Of a DNA stretch of 64,000 bases, positions 17,478 to 26,224 are shown one piece after another. How positions within the stretch are numbered: the stretch's first letter is position 1; each line of letters opens with the position of its first letter. The stretch is from the NCBI GenBank assembly GCA_964492715.1, contig CAZBLK010000012.1, forward strand, positions 21,619 through 85,618, in the 5' to 3' direction. The notes beneath the pieces are model-generated. The model made no database searches. It saw only the letters and a list, made by a program, of their open reading frames with translations, and had not been told where the DNA came from. Both the position numbers and the translations under genes were made by a program. Source of the DNA: CAZBLK01 sp964492715. GTDB taxonomy: Bacteria > Bacillota > Clostridia > Lachnospirales > WRBF01.

Positions 17478-17957
17478 CTACTCTCCTTCTTGTTTTAAAT
17501 TTAATAATGTAGGTGCTTCAAGCTTAACTTCTTCCGAAATGTCAGCGAAGCGGTTAAACAGCTTTATCAATTGGTTAGTATTTTCTTCACCAAAACGAGA
17601 AATTATTTCTTCCATAACTTGGTCTATATGCTGTTTTAAAGAAGCGACTGTGCGCTCGCCTTTTGGCGTAAGCTTTAAAATAAACCTTCTTCTGTCTTTT
17701 TCGTCAATTAAACGGTTTATATACCCCTTTTTTTCAAGCGAATTTAACGTTTGAGAAATGGCAGGCTTTGTAATGTGCAGCTCACACTGAATGTCTGACA
17801 TTAAGGCGTTGTGCTTCGAGTCAAATTCATTTTCCGAAATTTTGTGCAAAATAAAAACCTCACTCATGTGAAGGCGTATGCCTTGGTGAAACGTTTGCCC
17901 TACCTTCCGAAAACGAAAAATTGAATTTGCAAGCTCTTTTTGTAGCCCTTTGTCCAT
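17478..17957 (-). CDS. MarR-family transcriptional regulator
   Basis: 159 residues. Winged-helix MarR fold: recognition helix around HITKPAISQTLNSLEKKGYI and the wing RLIDEKDRRRFILKLTPKG, which is the family signature. Such proteins bind as dimers to palindromes in their own promoter and release on binding a ligand. It heads the operon with the ABC exporter pair, so it most likely represses the pump. AAAGGAG is 8 bp before the ATG. Confidence 0.93.
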   Translation of the reverse strand: MDKGLQKELANSIFRFRKVGQTFHQGIRLHMSEVFILHKISENEFDSKHNALMSDIQCELHITKPAISQTLNSLEKKGYINRLIDEKDRRRFILKLTPKGERTVASLKQHIDQVMEEIISRFGEENTNQLIKLFNRFADISEEVKLEAPTLLNLKQEGE

Positions 17958-18013
17958 TGGTTTTACTCCTTTATTATTTTTTACTGGGCATAAATAAATG
18001 TAAAGATATTAAA

Positions 18014-18060
18014 TATGAACTGCTTAATAGTTTAGCACTTAATTATTTTTTTGTAAAGAG
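18014..18060 (-). promoter_or_regulatory. Candidate promoter of the marR-ABC operon
   Basis: On the minus strand TTTACA, a 17-bp AT-rich spacer and TAAACT lie about 60-90 bp before the MarR start. No clear dyad operator was found by eye. Confidence 0.5.
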
Positions 18061-18405
18061 GAATATTCAAATTTTTGTAATATGGCAATTCCATATTTAA
18101 TAGATATGGCAGAGATAAGCCAAACGGCTAGTCGTTTGGCGCTTTGGCAGTTGTGCAATGAATATTAAAACGGAATTTCTAAATGGTAGTCTTCATAACT
18201 AAATAAAGGCTTTACCCCTGAATAAATGTAGGTAAAACCTTTGTAATTTTGGCTTGCAGCGCATTGTTATTGAACTAAAAAATATGACACAATCAACCAT
18301 ACACAGATTGACATAAAGCCAGTTGCAGGGAACGCATGAAATGCGGTCCCTGCACATGCAACTTTTGTATAGCATATACCGAAATATAATTTACAATTAC
18401 ACCTT
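18061..18405. other. Intergenic region with a diverged palindromic element and a hairpin
   Basis: Between 18081 and about 18180 GGCAATTCC at the left and ACGGAATTTC at the right resemble ends of the TATAGCAATT palindromes, with an internal AGCCAAACG/CGTTTGGCGCT dyad. At 18325-18353 GCAGGGA pairs with TCCCTGC around GCAT-GAA-ATGC, downstream of the amylase gene; there is no T run, so it is only a possible terminator. No credible ORF was seen. Confidence 0.45.
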
Positions 18406-20100
18406 TTAAACCTTTTTCAAAACCAAAAATGACTTAGGCAAAACAATTACTTCACCCTCAACTGTATTACCGGTAAAAAGACAAACAGCCTTTACCCCAA
18501 CATCAGCCGCACACTCAACATCTGTATTATTAATAAGCGTAAAAACCTCTTGTTCCTCAAACCATCTCTTTTGAACAAACACATCACCCTGAAAGCCCAC
18601 TTCAATTTTGCCGTGTGTCAAAGCTTTTTCCGACTTTCTAATTTCAATAAGCCTTTTATAAAAAGCAAAAAGCTCTTTGTCCCAGTTTTCCTCGTTCCAG
18701 TCAAAAGTTCTGCGGCAGTCTGGGTCGTCGCCGCCTTCTGTACCTATTTCCGTGCCATAATACGTGCAAGGTACACCGACGTATGTGAACATAAAAACCG
18801 CCGCATTTTTAAGCATAGCTTTGTCGCCGCCGCATCTTGTTAAAAACCTTTGTGTGTCGTGGCTGTCAAGCAAGTTTAAAAGTGCATGGTTCACTTGCGT
18901 TGTGTTTGTTGTCAAAACGTATGAAACCTTTTCCTTAAACTGCTTTGCAGAAATTGACCTTTCAGCAAAATAAGCTTTTGCTGCTTTTGTTATTGAATAG
19001 TTCATAACGCTGTCAAACTGGTCGCCTTTAAGCCACTCAAAAGAGTTGTACCAGTTTTCACCAATAATTAACACATCTGGCTTAACGGCCTTCACCGCTT
19101 CCCTAAACTTGCGCCAAAACTTGTGGTCAACCTCGTCAGAAACGTCCAACCGCCAGCCGTCAATGTCAAACTCTTTTATCCAATATGTTGAAACGTCCAG
19201 CAGATAGTCAACAACTTCTGGGTTTTCGGTGTTTAGCTTAGGCATTTTTTCAGTATGTGCAAACGTTTTGTAGTTAAGCGGTGATGCTTGCACAGGGAAG
19301 CTTTCAATAAAAAACCAGTCTTTGTATTGTGAGTTTTCCCCATTTTTCAGTACATCTTGAAAAGCAAAAAATTCTTTTCCGCAATGGTTGAACACAGCGT
19401 CCAAAACAATTTTTATTCCTAAGGAATGCGCCTTTTCAACAAGTTTTTTAAATGTTTCCTTGTTGCCAAAATGAGTGTCAATTTCGTAATAGTCTGTTGT
19501 GTCGTATTTATGGTTGCTTTTTGAAACAAATATTGGCGTCATATAAATTCCGTTTACACCTAAGCCGCTTAAATAGTCAAGCTTTTCATAAATTCCTTCT
19601 AGGTTACCGCCATAAAAGCTTTTTGCGCTTGGAAGCTCACCCCATTTTGAAAGGCTGTTATCATGGTTTCCAAAATTGTAAAACCTGTCAGGGAAAATTT
19701 GATAAAACACTCTGTCGTAAACCCAACTTGGAATGGTGTGAACGTCGGCTTTATTTATAAAAGGGTACTGGAAGCTTTTTTCCATTTCGTCTGTTTCTTC
19801 ATATTCATAAATACCAAACTCATAGTAAAACAAAGCTTTGCCGCCCGAATGAATTTCAAAGTAGTAGCATATGCGTGTGTCGCTTGTTTTGACAACAAAT
19901 TCATAATAGTCAAACATTGAATCAGTAAAAACCTTTTGCATTTCAGCCTTTTTCTTGTTCCAGCCAAACTTTACGCCGTAAAATAAAAAAACCTTGTCAC
20001 AGTCGTTTTTTGCAGTTCTAAGCCGAACAACAAGCTCGTTTTCCGAAAGCGCAAAAGCGTAGTTGCTTTTTGGTATATGTAGTAATGCTTCTTTTAACAT
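18406..20100 (-). CDS. GH13 alpha-amylase family enzyme (neopullulanase/cyclomaltodextrinase-like)
   Basis: 564 residues. An N-terminal beta domain (about 1-115, CBM34-like) precedes the GH13 barrel. The conserved regions are present: LDAVFNHCG (I), GWRLDVSDE with the nucleophile Asp (II), IIGENW with the acid/base Glu (III) and LLDSHDTQR with the transition-state Asp (IV). No signal peptide is seen, so it acts in the cytoplasm on imported malto-oligosaccharides or cyclodextrins. ATG 20100 has GGAGG 6 bp upstream; the longer frame starts before this site. MalQ, encoded at 36.8 kb, would act on the same pool. Confidence 0.92.
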   Translation of the reverse strand: MLKEALLHIPKSNYAFALSENELVVRLRTAKNDCDKVFLFYGVKFGWNKKKAEMQKVFTDSMFDYYEFVVKTSDTRICYYFEIHSGGKALFYYEFGIYEYEETDEMEKSFQYPFINKADVHTIPSWVYDRVFYQIFPDRFYNFGNHDNSLSKWGELPSAKSFYGGNLEGIYEKLDYLSGLGVNGIYMTPIFVSKSNHKYDTTDYYEIDTHFGNKETFKKLVEKAHSLGIKIVLDAVFNHCGKEFFAFQDVLKNGENSQYKDWFFIESFPVQASPLNYKTFAHTEKMPKLNTENPEVVDYLLDVSTYWIKEFDIDGWRLDVSDEVDHKFWRKFREAVKAVKPDVLIIGENWYNSFEWLKGDQFDSVMNYSITKAAKAYFAERSISAKQFKEKVSYVLTTNTTQVNHALLNLLDSHDTQRFLTRCGGDKAMLKNAAVFMFTYVGVPCTYYGTEIGTEGGDDPDCRRTFDWNEENWDKELFAFYKRLIEIRKSEKALTHGKIEVGFQGDVFVQKRWFEEQEVFTLINNTDVECAADVGVKAVCLFTGNTVEGEVIVLPKSFLVLKKV

Positions 20101-20171
20101 TTTAACCTCCGAAAGATAGTTCATTTACCTAAAGAATTATAGCACAATATTTAGGTGCTGTATACGAATTA

Positions 20172-20229
20172 AAACCTTGGGGCTTTGCCCCAAACCCCAC
20201 CACTTTTGAAAAAGTGGTCAAAACTTTTG
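20172..20229. repeat. Intergenic repeat family B
   Basis: CTTGGGG-cttt-GCCCCAA followed by CCACTTTT-GAA-AAAGTGG and ACTTTTG; same layout as the copies at 3981, 50952 and 61668. Lies upstream of the amylase gene. A TTTCCCTCGCTTT/AAAGTGAGGGAA dyad follows at about 20250-20282. Confidence 0.85.
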
Positions 20230-20292
20230 TTTTTGAAGCTATCGCAAGTTTCCCTCGCTTTCAAAAAGTAAAGTGAGGGAAGTTTGCTACAA

Positions 20293-20691
20293 TTATTTAT
20301 TTAAAACGGAAATATACCGTGAAACAAATTCAAAAGTTAAACCACAAACAAACCAAACAGGGGCATAGTCTAGCCGAACAACGCCATTTATGTTAAACCT
20401 GCTTCCGCTGTAGTCCCACGGGCACATGTTTAGCCTGCCCAAAAGCGTTCCTGTTAAGTATTCCACTGCAAAAATTAAAATTACATAAACACCTCCCCTT
20501 AAATAAATTGGAAACGCAGTTAACCCTTTTGAAATTGGTTCTAAAAAAATTGCCATGCCATAAATAAAGAACATCCATACAGATGTAGTTGATATTAGCC
20601 GAAAATCTTTCCTAAGAAGTGAATTAAATCCTGTCCAAACAATTTCCATGCACCAGCCAATTACACCATAAAATAAAAATCGTATAAGCAT
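20293..20691 (-). CDS. CmpB-like (putative ABC-transporter type IV) membrane protein
   Basis: 132 residues with about four hydrophobic helices. The segment WDYSGSRFNINGVVRLDY and the N-terminal YGVIGWCMEIVW match the family named putative ABC-transporter type IV (CmpB-like), common in Firmicutes, whose function is not established. No strong ribosome-binding site precedes the ATG. No transporter ATPase gene is adjacent, so the transporter name should not be taken literally. Confidence 0.72.
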   Translation of the reverse strand: MLIRFLFYGVIGWCMEIVWTGFNSLLRKDFRLISTTSVWMFFIYGMAIFLEPISKGLTAFPIYLRGGVYVILIFAVEYLTGTLLGRLNMCPWDYSGSRFNINGVVRLDYAPVWFVCGLTFEFVSRYISVLNK

Positions 20692-20782
20692 GATGTTATT
20701 ATTTGTAGGTTTTTGTAAATAATTCGTTTTAAAAACAATTAAAAAGGGCAGAGAATTTTTTATCCTCTACCCAAAAAGTAAC

Positions 20783-21040
20783 CTATTTTTTGTCCGATAT
20801 AGCCGCCTTTAAAGCTTGTGTCAACTGGTCGGAGCAAGAAGTGCTTCGAGAGCCGCACGTTATACCAGAGCATTTGTTTATAATTTCCTCCGCCTTCCAG
20901 CCGTCTATAAGCCGTGGTATCGCCTGCAAATTCCCACTGCAACCACCAGTAAACTGTACATCTGTAATTACATTTTCATCATTAATATTAAAGGAAATTT
21001 CACTTGGGCAAATTCCTTTAGGTTTATAAGCAAATTTCAT
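20783..21040 (-). CDS. TSCPD domain protein
   Basis: 85 residues. The pattern GGCSGNLQAI in the middle and GITCGSRSTSCSDQLTQAL towards the end, with paired cysteines, fits the TSCPD/TIGR03905 family (related to a C-terminal piece of some ribonucleotide reductases). Function unknown; metal or nucleotide binding is possible. ATG 21040 has a perfect AGGAGG 7 bp upstream; the longer frame from 21061 has none. Confidence 0.8.
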   Translation of the reverse strand: MKFAYKPKGICPSEISFNINDENVITDVQFTGGCSGNLQAIPRLIDGWKAEEIINKCSGITCGSRSTSCSDQLTQALKAAISDKK

Positions 21041-21088
21041 TTCTTTTCCTCCTGCTACCAACTATACTAAAAAATCCTTAAAAAAAAT

Positions 21089-21143
21089 GGGTCAAGGGGC
21101 AAGCCCCTTGCGAGGGCTTGGGGGTAGCGCCCCCAAGGTCTTA
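21089..21143. repeat. Intergenic repeat family A
   Basis: GGGTCAAGGGGCAAGCCCCTTGCGAG... type double hairpin (AAGGGGC/GCCCCTT and TTGGGGG/CCCCCAA) ending in AAGGTCTTA. Other copies at 29477, 47990 (inverted), 57967 and 63864. Here it sits downstream of the EAL gene and upstream of the TSCPD gene on the minus strand. Confidence 0.88.
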
Positions 21144-21164
21144 TCTTTTAGCCTTAATCTTTTC

Positions 21165-23774
21165 CTAGCCATTCCCTGCCCCAAGCCCAACATTCCTAGA
21201 AATCAAAACTTCAAACTCCTCAATAGGCATAGGCTTGTAGTAATAATACCCCTGCACAACATCACAAGAAATTTCACGCAAAAAGTCTATATGCTCTTTT
21301 GTTTCAACGCCTTCAGCTACTGTTTCAATTTTCAGCTCTTTTGCCATTTCAATAACACACGAAACAACAGCCCTTGCACGTTCTGTATCCTCGTTGTTCG
21401 AGAAAAAAGTCTTGTCCATTTTAATTACATCAACAGGCAAGTTTTTCAAAAGCCCCAGCGATGAATACCCTGTTCCAAAATCGTCCATAGACGCCGTAAA
21501 CCCACGCTCATGCAGCTCGCTTAACACGTTGAAAAAAACGTCCTCATTATCAAAAATTGTGTTTTCTGTAAGCTCAATTTCCAAAAGGTTCGACGGAACA
21601 CAATACTTTTGTGCAATTTTTTCAAGCATTTTTGCAAAGCTTTTGTTTTGCAAGTGCAACCTTGAAAAGTTAACAGAAATTGTCACAGGCTCAATTCCAG
21701 ACGTTAGCCATTTGTTTATTGAACTGCAAATTTTGTCAAACATATAATAATCCATCTTTGTTATAAACCCGTTTTTCTCAAAAACAGGTATAAACTGGTT
21801 TGGATAAATAAAGTTTCCGTCAGCCTCAACCCAACGGACCAAAGCTTCGCCACCTACAATTGTCTCAGTTTTTAAACAGTATTTAGGCTGTATATAAACT
21901 TTAAACTCGTTGTTTGCAAGGGCACTTTCCATTTTGTTTTCAATTTCTTTTTCTCTTACAATGCGCTCTTTTAAAGCTTCGTCATAGAAAAACACCTTGT
22001 TTTTAATTGACCCTTTTGTAGCAAGGTTTGCGTGTTTTGCCCTGTCACAAATTACGTTAAGCCCAACTACTTCGTTTTCAATTGCATAAACACCTGCACA
22101 CAAAACAAAGTTGTAGTTTTCACCTACAAACGCTTTGCACTCGTCTGTTATTTCATACATAATTTTGTACAAGCGCTTTTCTGTAGCTGCATTGTCGGTA
22201 TGCTCAGTCATTAAAAGAAACTGGTCGCCTATAAGCCTAGCAAAAATTTCATCATTTATTAAATACTTAGAAATTACCTTTGCTGTTGCTTTTAAAACTT
22301 CATCGCCAACTTCATAGCCGTAAGAGTCGTTTAAAATTTTAAACCTGTCAATGTCCAGATAAGTTAAAGCATAGCAAGCTTTGTTATCAACAATAAGCCT
22401 GCTTGCATCAATGTCAAACTTTGACTTGTTGTAAGCTCCTGTAAGCAAGTCAACATGGCTCATGTCCGAAACTCTCCCAATGCCTTTTTTCGGAACACCG
22501 TTTTCATCAAAAATTGTTGTAATTGTAAGCAAGTACCACAAATAAACACCAGTATACTTGCCACGATATTCAAGCCTGCCTGACTTTCCGCCTGCCTTAA
22601 TTTGTTCAAAAAAGTTTATAAAGTTGTCAATGTCGTCAGGGTGGATATTAAAGTCATCTAAAACACAATACGGAAAGTTTTCATAAACAACTTCGTGGTT
22701 TTTGCCTGTATCAAAAAGCCGCTCCAAGGCAGCCGATGCAGTTGCTGTGTTTTTTAAAATGTCATACTCAAAAATTGCAAGCTCCGACTCTTGCGAAATT
22801 GCGTTAAACCTGTCAACTTGTTCTTTAATACGCTTTGTAGCGTGTCTTTGCACCAAAAGCACGTAAAAAAACAAGCTGCCGCCAAGTGCAACAATTACAA
22901 AAATTAAAATGTTAGTTGAAAACAAAATGCTGCTTTCTTGGTGAAGAACAATTTCTTCATTAACAATGGAAAAAACGTACCAATTGTTTATTCCAAGCGG
23001 AACGTAGTACAAAAGCTTTTGCTCGCCGTCAAATTCATACTTTGCAAGCCCAGACTTTCCCTCGGACATGTTTTGGCGAATTTCATCAAAGTCATCATAC
23101 TTTAAAAACTTGCTCTTTGAGTAAACATTAAACAAATTGTTGTAGCCCGAAATTGACTGCTCGCTTAGCCCACGTGAAAGAATAAACCCGCTTTGGTTAA
23201 TTACATAAGCGTAGCCTTGTCCTTCAAACGTAGAAACAGAAAATAGGCGGTTAAAGCTGTGCGAAAAGTGCGTCCCAATAAGCACTGCTATAATGTTCCC
23301 ATCTCTAACAATTGGGGTTGAAACTGCGATAACCTCTTGCCCTGTAAACTTGCTAATAAAAGGCTCTGAAATTGTTGCACGTCCAATAACAGCGTTTACA
23401 AAAAACGGCTGGTCCTTTATGTTTTCAACTATCCCGTCATGCGAAAGCGCATTGCCCTCTAAGTCGGAAATAATAATTCTATCAAATTCTGTTTCTTTAA
23501 CTGCTTTTGACAACACTTCCATAAGTTTTTCACTGCTAAAATGTTCCAGCCCTGTTACCATAGAAGCTACAGATACAATTGATTTTTCTTCGGCTTCAAG
23601 TTTTGTTGCAAAATTATGGCTGCATTGGGTTGTTATTTCCTTTAAAACGGAATAAGTAGAAGCTTCAATGTTTGTGTAAATTTCTTCACGATAATAAAAC
23701 AGCCCAGCTATAATTATCATTATGCAAAGGACAGTTAGTAAAACAGTCGTTGCACTGTTTCGTATAAACTTCAT
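21165..23774 (-). CDS. Membrane-bound c-di-GMP protein: Cache, PAS, degenerate GGDEF, EAL
   Basis: 869 residues. N-terminal helix (about 8-28), an extracytoplasmic Cache-like sensor, a second helix (about 283-305), a PAS-like region, a GGDEF domain and a C-terminal EAL domain. The cyclase signature reads LIGDQF rather than GGDEF, so synthesis is unlikely. The EAL domain keeps EALVRW, NFSR, ELTEN, DDFGTGYSSL, KMDK, AEGVET and QGYYY, so hydrolysis of c-di-GMP is likely. It may link an outside signal to motility; a HExxH protein and fliS follow. ATG 23774 has GGGGGAG upstream. Confidence 0.92.
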   Translation of the reverse strand: MKFIRNSATTVLLTVLCIMIIIAGLFYYREEIYTNIEASTYSVLKEITTQCSHNFATKLEAEEKSIVSVASMVTGLEHFSSEKLMEVLSKAVKETEFDRIIISDLEGNALSHDGIVENIKDQPFFVNAVIGRATISEPFISKFTGQEVIAVSTPIVRDGNIIAVLIGTHFSHSFNRLFSVSTFEGQGYAYVINQSGFILSRGLSEQSISGYNNLFNVYSKSKFLKYDDFDEIRQNMSEGKSGLAKYEFDGEQKLLYYVPLGINNWYVFSIVNEEIVLHQESSILFSTNILIFVIVALGGSLFFYVLLVQRHATKRIKEQVDRFNAISQESELAIFEYDILKNTATASAALERLFDTGKNHEVVYENFPYCVLDDFNIHPDDIDNFINFFEQIKAGGKSGRLEYRGKYTGVYLWYLLTITTIFDENGVPKKGIGRVSDMSHVDLLTGAYNKSKFDIDASRLIVDNKACYALTYLDIDRFKILNDSYGYEVGDEVLKATAKVISKYLINDEIFARLIGDQFLLMTEHTDNAATEKRLYKIMYEITDECKAFVGENYNFVLCAGVYAIENEVVGLNVICDRAKHANLATKGSIKNKVFFYDEALKERIVREKEIENKMESALANNEFKVYIQPKYCLKTETIVGGEALVRWVEADGNFIYPNQFIPVFEKNGFITKMDYYMFDKICSSINKWLTSGIEPVTISVNFSRLHLQNKSFAKMLEKIAQKYCVPSNLLEIELTENTIFDNEDVFFNVLSELHERGFTASMDDFGTGYSSLGLLKNLPVDVIKMDKTFFSNNEDTERARAVVSCVIEMAKELKIETVAEGVETKEHIDFLREISCDVVQGYYYYKPMPIEEFEVLISRNVGLGAGNG

Positions 23775-23969
23775 AAAGCTCCCCCGTGTCTTAGAGCTAA
23801 AGCTCTAAAATTGTTTTCTGCATGAAGGCAGGAGATAATTCTAAAAAATATTTGAATAAAAAACATAAAAGCATTATAAAACAAAGACCTTAGGAGCGCC
23901 ACCCATAAAACCCAGCAATGCCTAGCCCCTCGACCCAATTTCAAAAACTTTATACAACTTGCATTACTC
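23775..23969. other. Intergenic region with a degenerate family A repeat
   Basis: From 23884 to 23936 AAGACCTTAGGAGCGCC...CCTAGCCCCTCGACCC resembles an inverted, decayed family A copy. AGAGCT/AGCTCT makes a small dyad near 23801-23813. No ORF with a ribosome-binding site. Confidence 0.5.
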
Positions 23970-24473
23970 CTATACAGTTATGTCAACACTGGGGTAGTTT
24001 TGCCCTTTATTGCCTTCTTTATTGTTACTATTATTGTTTTCATCTTTAGAGTTTGACGCTACTTTAGTTTGTGTTTCGCCACCCGAAACATACGTTTTTC
24101 CACATTCGGGGCAGACACTTGTAAAAATTTTTATGTTGCTGTAAACCACCTTTTTCCCTTCAGAACTGGCTTTGCTTGTTTCTCTGTACAAATGCTCTCG
24201 TTCATGGCTCATAACAGAGCCTGCCGCTTGCGACGGCGAAAGCTTTGTTGGAGTTTTAAAAGAAACGCCAGGGTCTGCTGAAACGTCTTGATAACGCCTA
24301 TTTTTGCAGGTTTCACATTCTTTAATAGGCTTCAGCTTTTTATCCATAACTTTTGAAGGGGTAAGCCCTTTAACTTCATCTTTTACTGAAGGAAGCGTAT
24401 TAAGCACGTTGTCAAGCTTGTTTACGGGACTAAACCCTTGCTCCGAAAAACCAATTCCGCCAACATTGTTCAT
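23970..24473 (-). CDS. SprA-related putative zinc metallopeptidase-like protein
   Basis: 167 residues. The centre holds SHEREHLYRE, an HExxH zinc-protease motif, set between two cysteine pairs: CETCKNRRYQDVS before and CPECGKTYVSGG after. This arrangement (CxxC, NRxYQD, HExEH, CPECG, YVSGG) resembles the SprA-related family of short proteins of unknown role. The N-terminal 45 residues are low-complexity and the C-terminal 35 are Asn/Lys/Ser rich. No signal peptide. AAGGAGGAATTAGCT lies directly upstream of the ATG. It is divergent from fliS, hinting at a link to flagella or export; proteolysis is untested. Confidence 0.6.
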   Translation of the reverse strand: MNNVGGIGFSEQGFSPVNKLDNVLNTLPSVKDEVKGLTPSKVMDKKLKPIKECETCKNRRYQDVSADPGVSFKTPTKLSPSQAAGSVMSHEREHLYRETSKASSEGKKVVYSNIKIFTSVCPECGKTYVSGGETQTKVASNSKDENNNSNNKEGNKGQNYPSVDITV

Positions 24474-24556
24474 AGCTAATTCCTCCTTATGAATATAATT
24501 ATATTTATTCTACCACATATATTTTTGTTTGTAAAACAAATGTATGTTCTCGACAA

Positions 24557-24663
24557 ATATCGCAATTTGAACAAACAGTTCACCATTTTGCGCCAAAAAA
24601 TCGTTGTAGCGTTCAATATTTTTGCCACAAAATGGTGACTATAAAAACTCAAATTGCTATATT
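24557..24663. repeat. MITE-like palindrome with TATAGCAATT-type ends
   Basis: Ends AATATCGCAATTTGA and TCAAATTGCTATATT are inverted repeats with one mismatch over 15 bp. Inside, GTTCACCATTTTG pairs with CAAAATGGTGAC. Length about 107 bp. The end sequence relates it to the palindromes at 33144 and 52985. It lies between two divergent genes. Confidence 0.7.
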
Positions 24664-24799
24664 TACACATTTCGACATAAACTTCCTTAAAAATGAGTGA
24701 TAAGCTTGTGCAAAATTAAAAAATCCCAAAAGATAAGGCTTTAAAAAACAAGTGTAATATTTTCTCAAAACAATTGTTAAATTGATATGTTCAAAAGTT

Positions 24800-24820
24800 G
24801 AATTTGTTGGTATAATAAAA
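24800..24820 (+). promoter_or_regulatory. Extended -10 promoter of fliS
   Basis: TGGTATAAT (extended -10) about 75 bp before the fliS start; the -35 is weak (TGTTCA at 17-bp spacing). Confidence 0.5.
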
Positions 24821-24899
24821 GCGATATACTTAAAAATATGTTTGTAAAATTAAGCTGTACTATAAATGCTTTAATTGTAAGGATATAGGGAGGGTTTAT

Positions 24900-25295
24900 A
24901 TGCCACAGGCTAATCCGTATGATAAAATGAGAGAAAACGCAATGCTCACCGCATCAAAAGAGGAGCTTACGCTCATGCTTTACGACGGGGCCTTGAAGTT
25001 TTGCAACCAAGCTATTATTGCGCTTGAAAACAAAGACATGGAAAAAGCAAACAACGCAATAATTCGTGTGCAAGACATTATTCGAGAGTTTCAAGTTACG
25101 CTTGACAGAAGCTATGACGTTTCAAAATATTTGGACGCAATGTATGACTATATTTTTAGAAGGCTTATCGACGCAAACATTAAAAAAGACGTAGAAATTT
25201 TAGAGGAAGTTAGGGGCTTTTTGCGTGAGCTTCGTGATACATGGAAAGAAGCTATGAGGCTTGCTAAACAGCAAGCTCAACCAGTGGAAAAGTAA
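24900..25295 (+). CDS. fliS: Flagellar export chaperone FliS
   Basis: 131 residues, the usual size. FliS binds the C-terminal tail of flagellin in the cytoplasm, keeps it from polymerising and delivers it to the FlhA export gate. The N-terminal YDKMRENAMLTASKEELTLMLYDGALKFC is typical (YxxxxxxTAspxxLilmLYdgai), and the rest is a helical bundle with RLIDANIKKD and FLRELRDTWKEA. GGGAGGG precedes the ATG. Other flagellar genes, including flagellin and FliD, are not in the window, so it stands apart from the usual fliD-fliS pair. Confidence 0.95.
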   Translation: MPQANPYDKMRENAMLTASKEELTLMLYDGALKFCNQAIIALENKDMEKANNAIIRVQDIIREFQVTLDRSYDVSKYLDAMYDYIFRRLIDANIKKDVEILEEVRGFLRELRDTWKEAMRLAKQQAQPVEK

Positions 25296-25299
25296 TTTC

Positions 25300-25347
25300 T
25301 TTGCAAGGCTCGCCAATGTAAATTGTTTTTGTGGTGTGCCTTGCAAA
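25300..25347 (+). terminator. Possible terminator hairpin after fliS
   Basis: TTTGCAAGGC pairs perfectly with GCCTTGCAAA around a 28-nt loop, followed by TTCTTC and later ATTTTT. The long loop and interrupted T run make it an uncertain terminator. Confidence 0.45.
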
Positions 25348-25369
25348 TTCTTCTAAATATTTTTAACTA

Positions 25370-25529
25370 GGGTGTATCCGATAATTATAAGTTTTGCACA
25401 AATCGAGCATTTTTTTTGTCTGACGAGGCAGAATTTCGCAGGCATAACTAGAAGTTAGACAAGAAATTCTAACGAAGTCAGGCGGAAAAACTGCCGATTT
25501 TGTGCAAATTTTATTTGTCGGATAGACCC
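25370..25529. mobile_element. 160-bp MITE with GGGTsTATCCGAyAA ends and TA target duplication
   Basis: Terminal inverted repeats GGGTGTATCCGATAA (left) and TTTGTCGGATAGACCC (right), flanked on both sides by TA (25368-25369, 25530-25531). Second-tier pairing TTTTGCACAAATCG with CGATTTTGTGCAAA, plus internal dyads, makes the element almost wholly palindromic. The TA duplication fits mobilisation by an IS630/Tc1-mariner transposase in trans; no transposase gene is in the window. Confidence 0.8.
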
Positions 25530-25609
25530 TAATACAAAAAATTTACATAAGATAGTATGCAGGCATTTTTGCCCGCACTTTTTGGCTACCTTTATTAAGG
25601 GGTTATAAA

Positions 25610-26194
25610 ATGGAAATAAAAAATGACATGCTGCAAGCTGCAAAAAACGGCAACTTAAACGCATTTGAACTGATTGTAAAAACTTATGAACGTCTTGTGT
25701 ACAGCATTGCATACAAAATGTTTTCAAATGCTGATGACGCAAAAGACATAGCACAAGAGGTGTTTATTAAGGTTTACAGAAACATTGAAAAGTGTACAGA
25801 TGCAAAAGCTTTAAAAGGCTGGGTTTGCACAATTGCAAGCAATACATGTATAGATGAAATTAGAAAAAGAAAACGCAAGGAAGCTGTTAGCCTTGACGCC
25901 GTAATTGAAACAGGCGAAGGTGAAATAAACTTAAACCTACCTGATAATAAAAGAACACCAGAAGAAAGCGTTTTAAGAATGGAAAAGTTTGACGAGCTTA
26001 AACGTGCTTTGGACAAGCTGCCAGAAGGCTACCGCATTTTGGTCATTCTTCGTGACATAGAAGGGCTAAGCTACACAGAGCTTGCCGAAGCAACCTGCAC
26101 AAACCTTGGAACGGTAAAGTCACGCCTGTCACGTGCACGGGCTATGCTTAAAGACCTATACCATTTGGAACAAACGGGCAAAAGTAGCGTTTAA
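25610..26194 (+). CDS. ECF-type RNA polymerase sigma factor
   Basis: 194 residues. Sigma region 2 (about 20-90) contains YSIAYKMFSNADDAKDIAQEVFIKVYR and region 4 (about 130-180) contains LPEGYRILVILRDIEGLSYTELAEA followed by GTVKSRLSRAR. There is no region 3, so it is an extracytoplasmic-function factor that directs RNA polymerase to a small stress regulon. The next gene, 30 bp on, codes for a membrane anti-sigma with a zinc-binding N-terminus, so it is probably held inactive at the membrane. AAGGGG precedes the ATG. Confidence 0.94.
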   Translation: MEIKNDMLQAAKNGNLNAFELIVKTYERLVYSIAYKMFSNADDAKDIAQEVFIKVYRNIEKCTDAKALKGWVCTIASNTCIDEIRKRKRKEAVSLDAVIETGEGEINLNLPDNKRTPEESVLRMEKFDELKRALDKLPEGYRILVILRDIEGLSYTELAEATCTNLGTVKSRLSRARAMLKDLYHLEQTGKSSV

Positions 26195-26224
26195 TAAGAT
26201 ATGAGAAAGGAGGCTCGACACTTA

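Noticed and set aside
18061..18405. Possible small RNA or gene in the marR-amylase gap
   Set aside because: Only a decayed palindrome and one hairpin without T run; no promoter or ORF that stands out.
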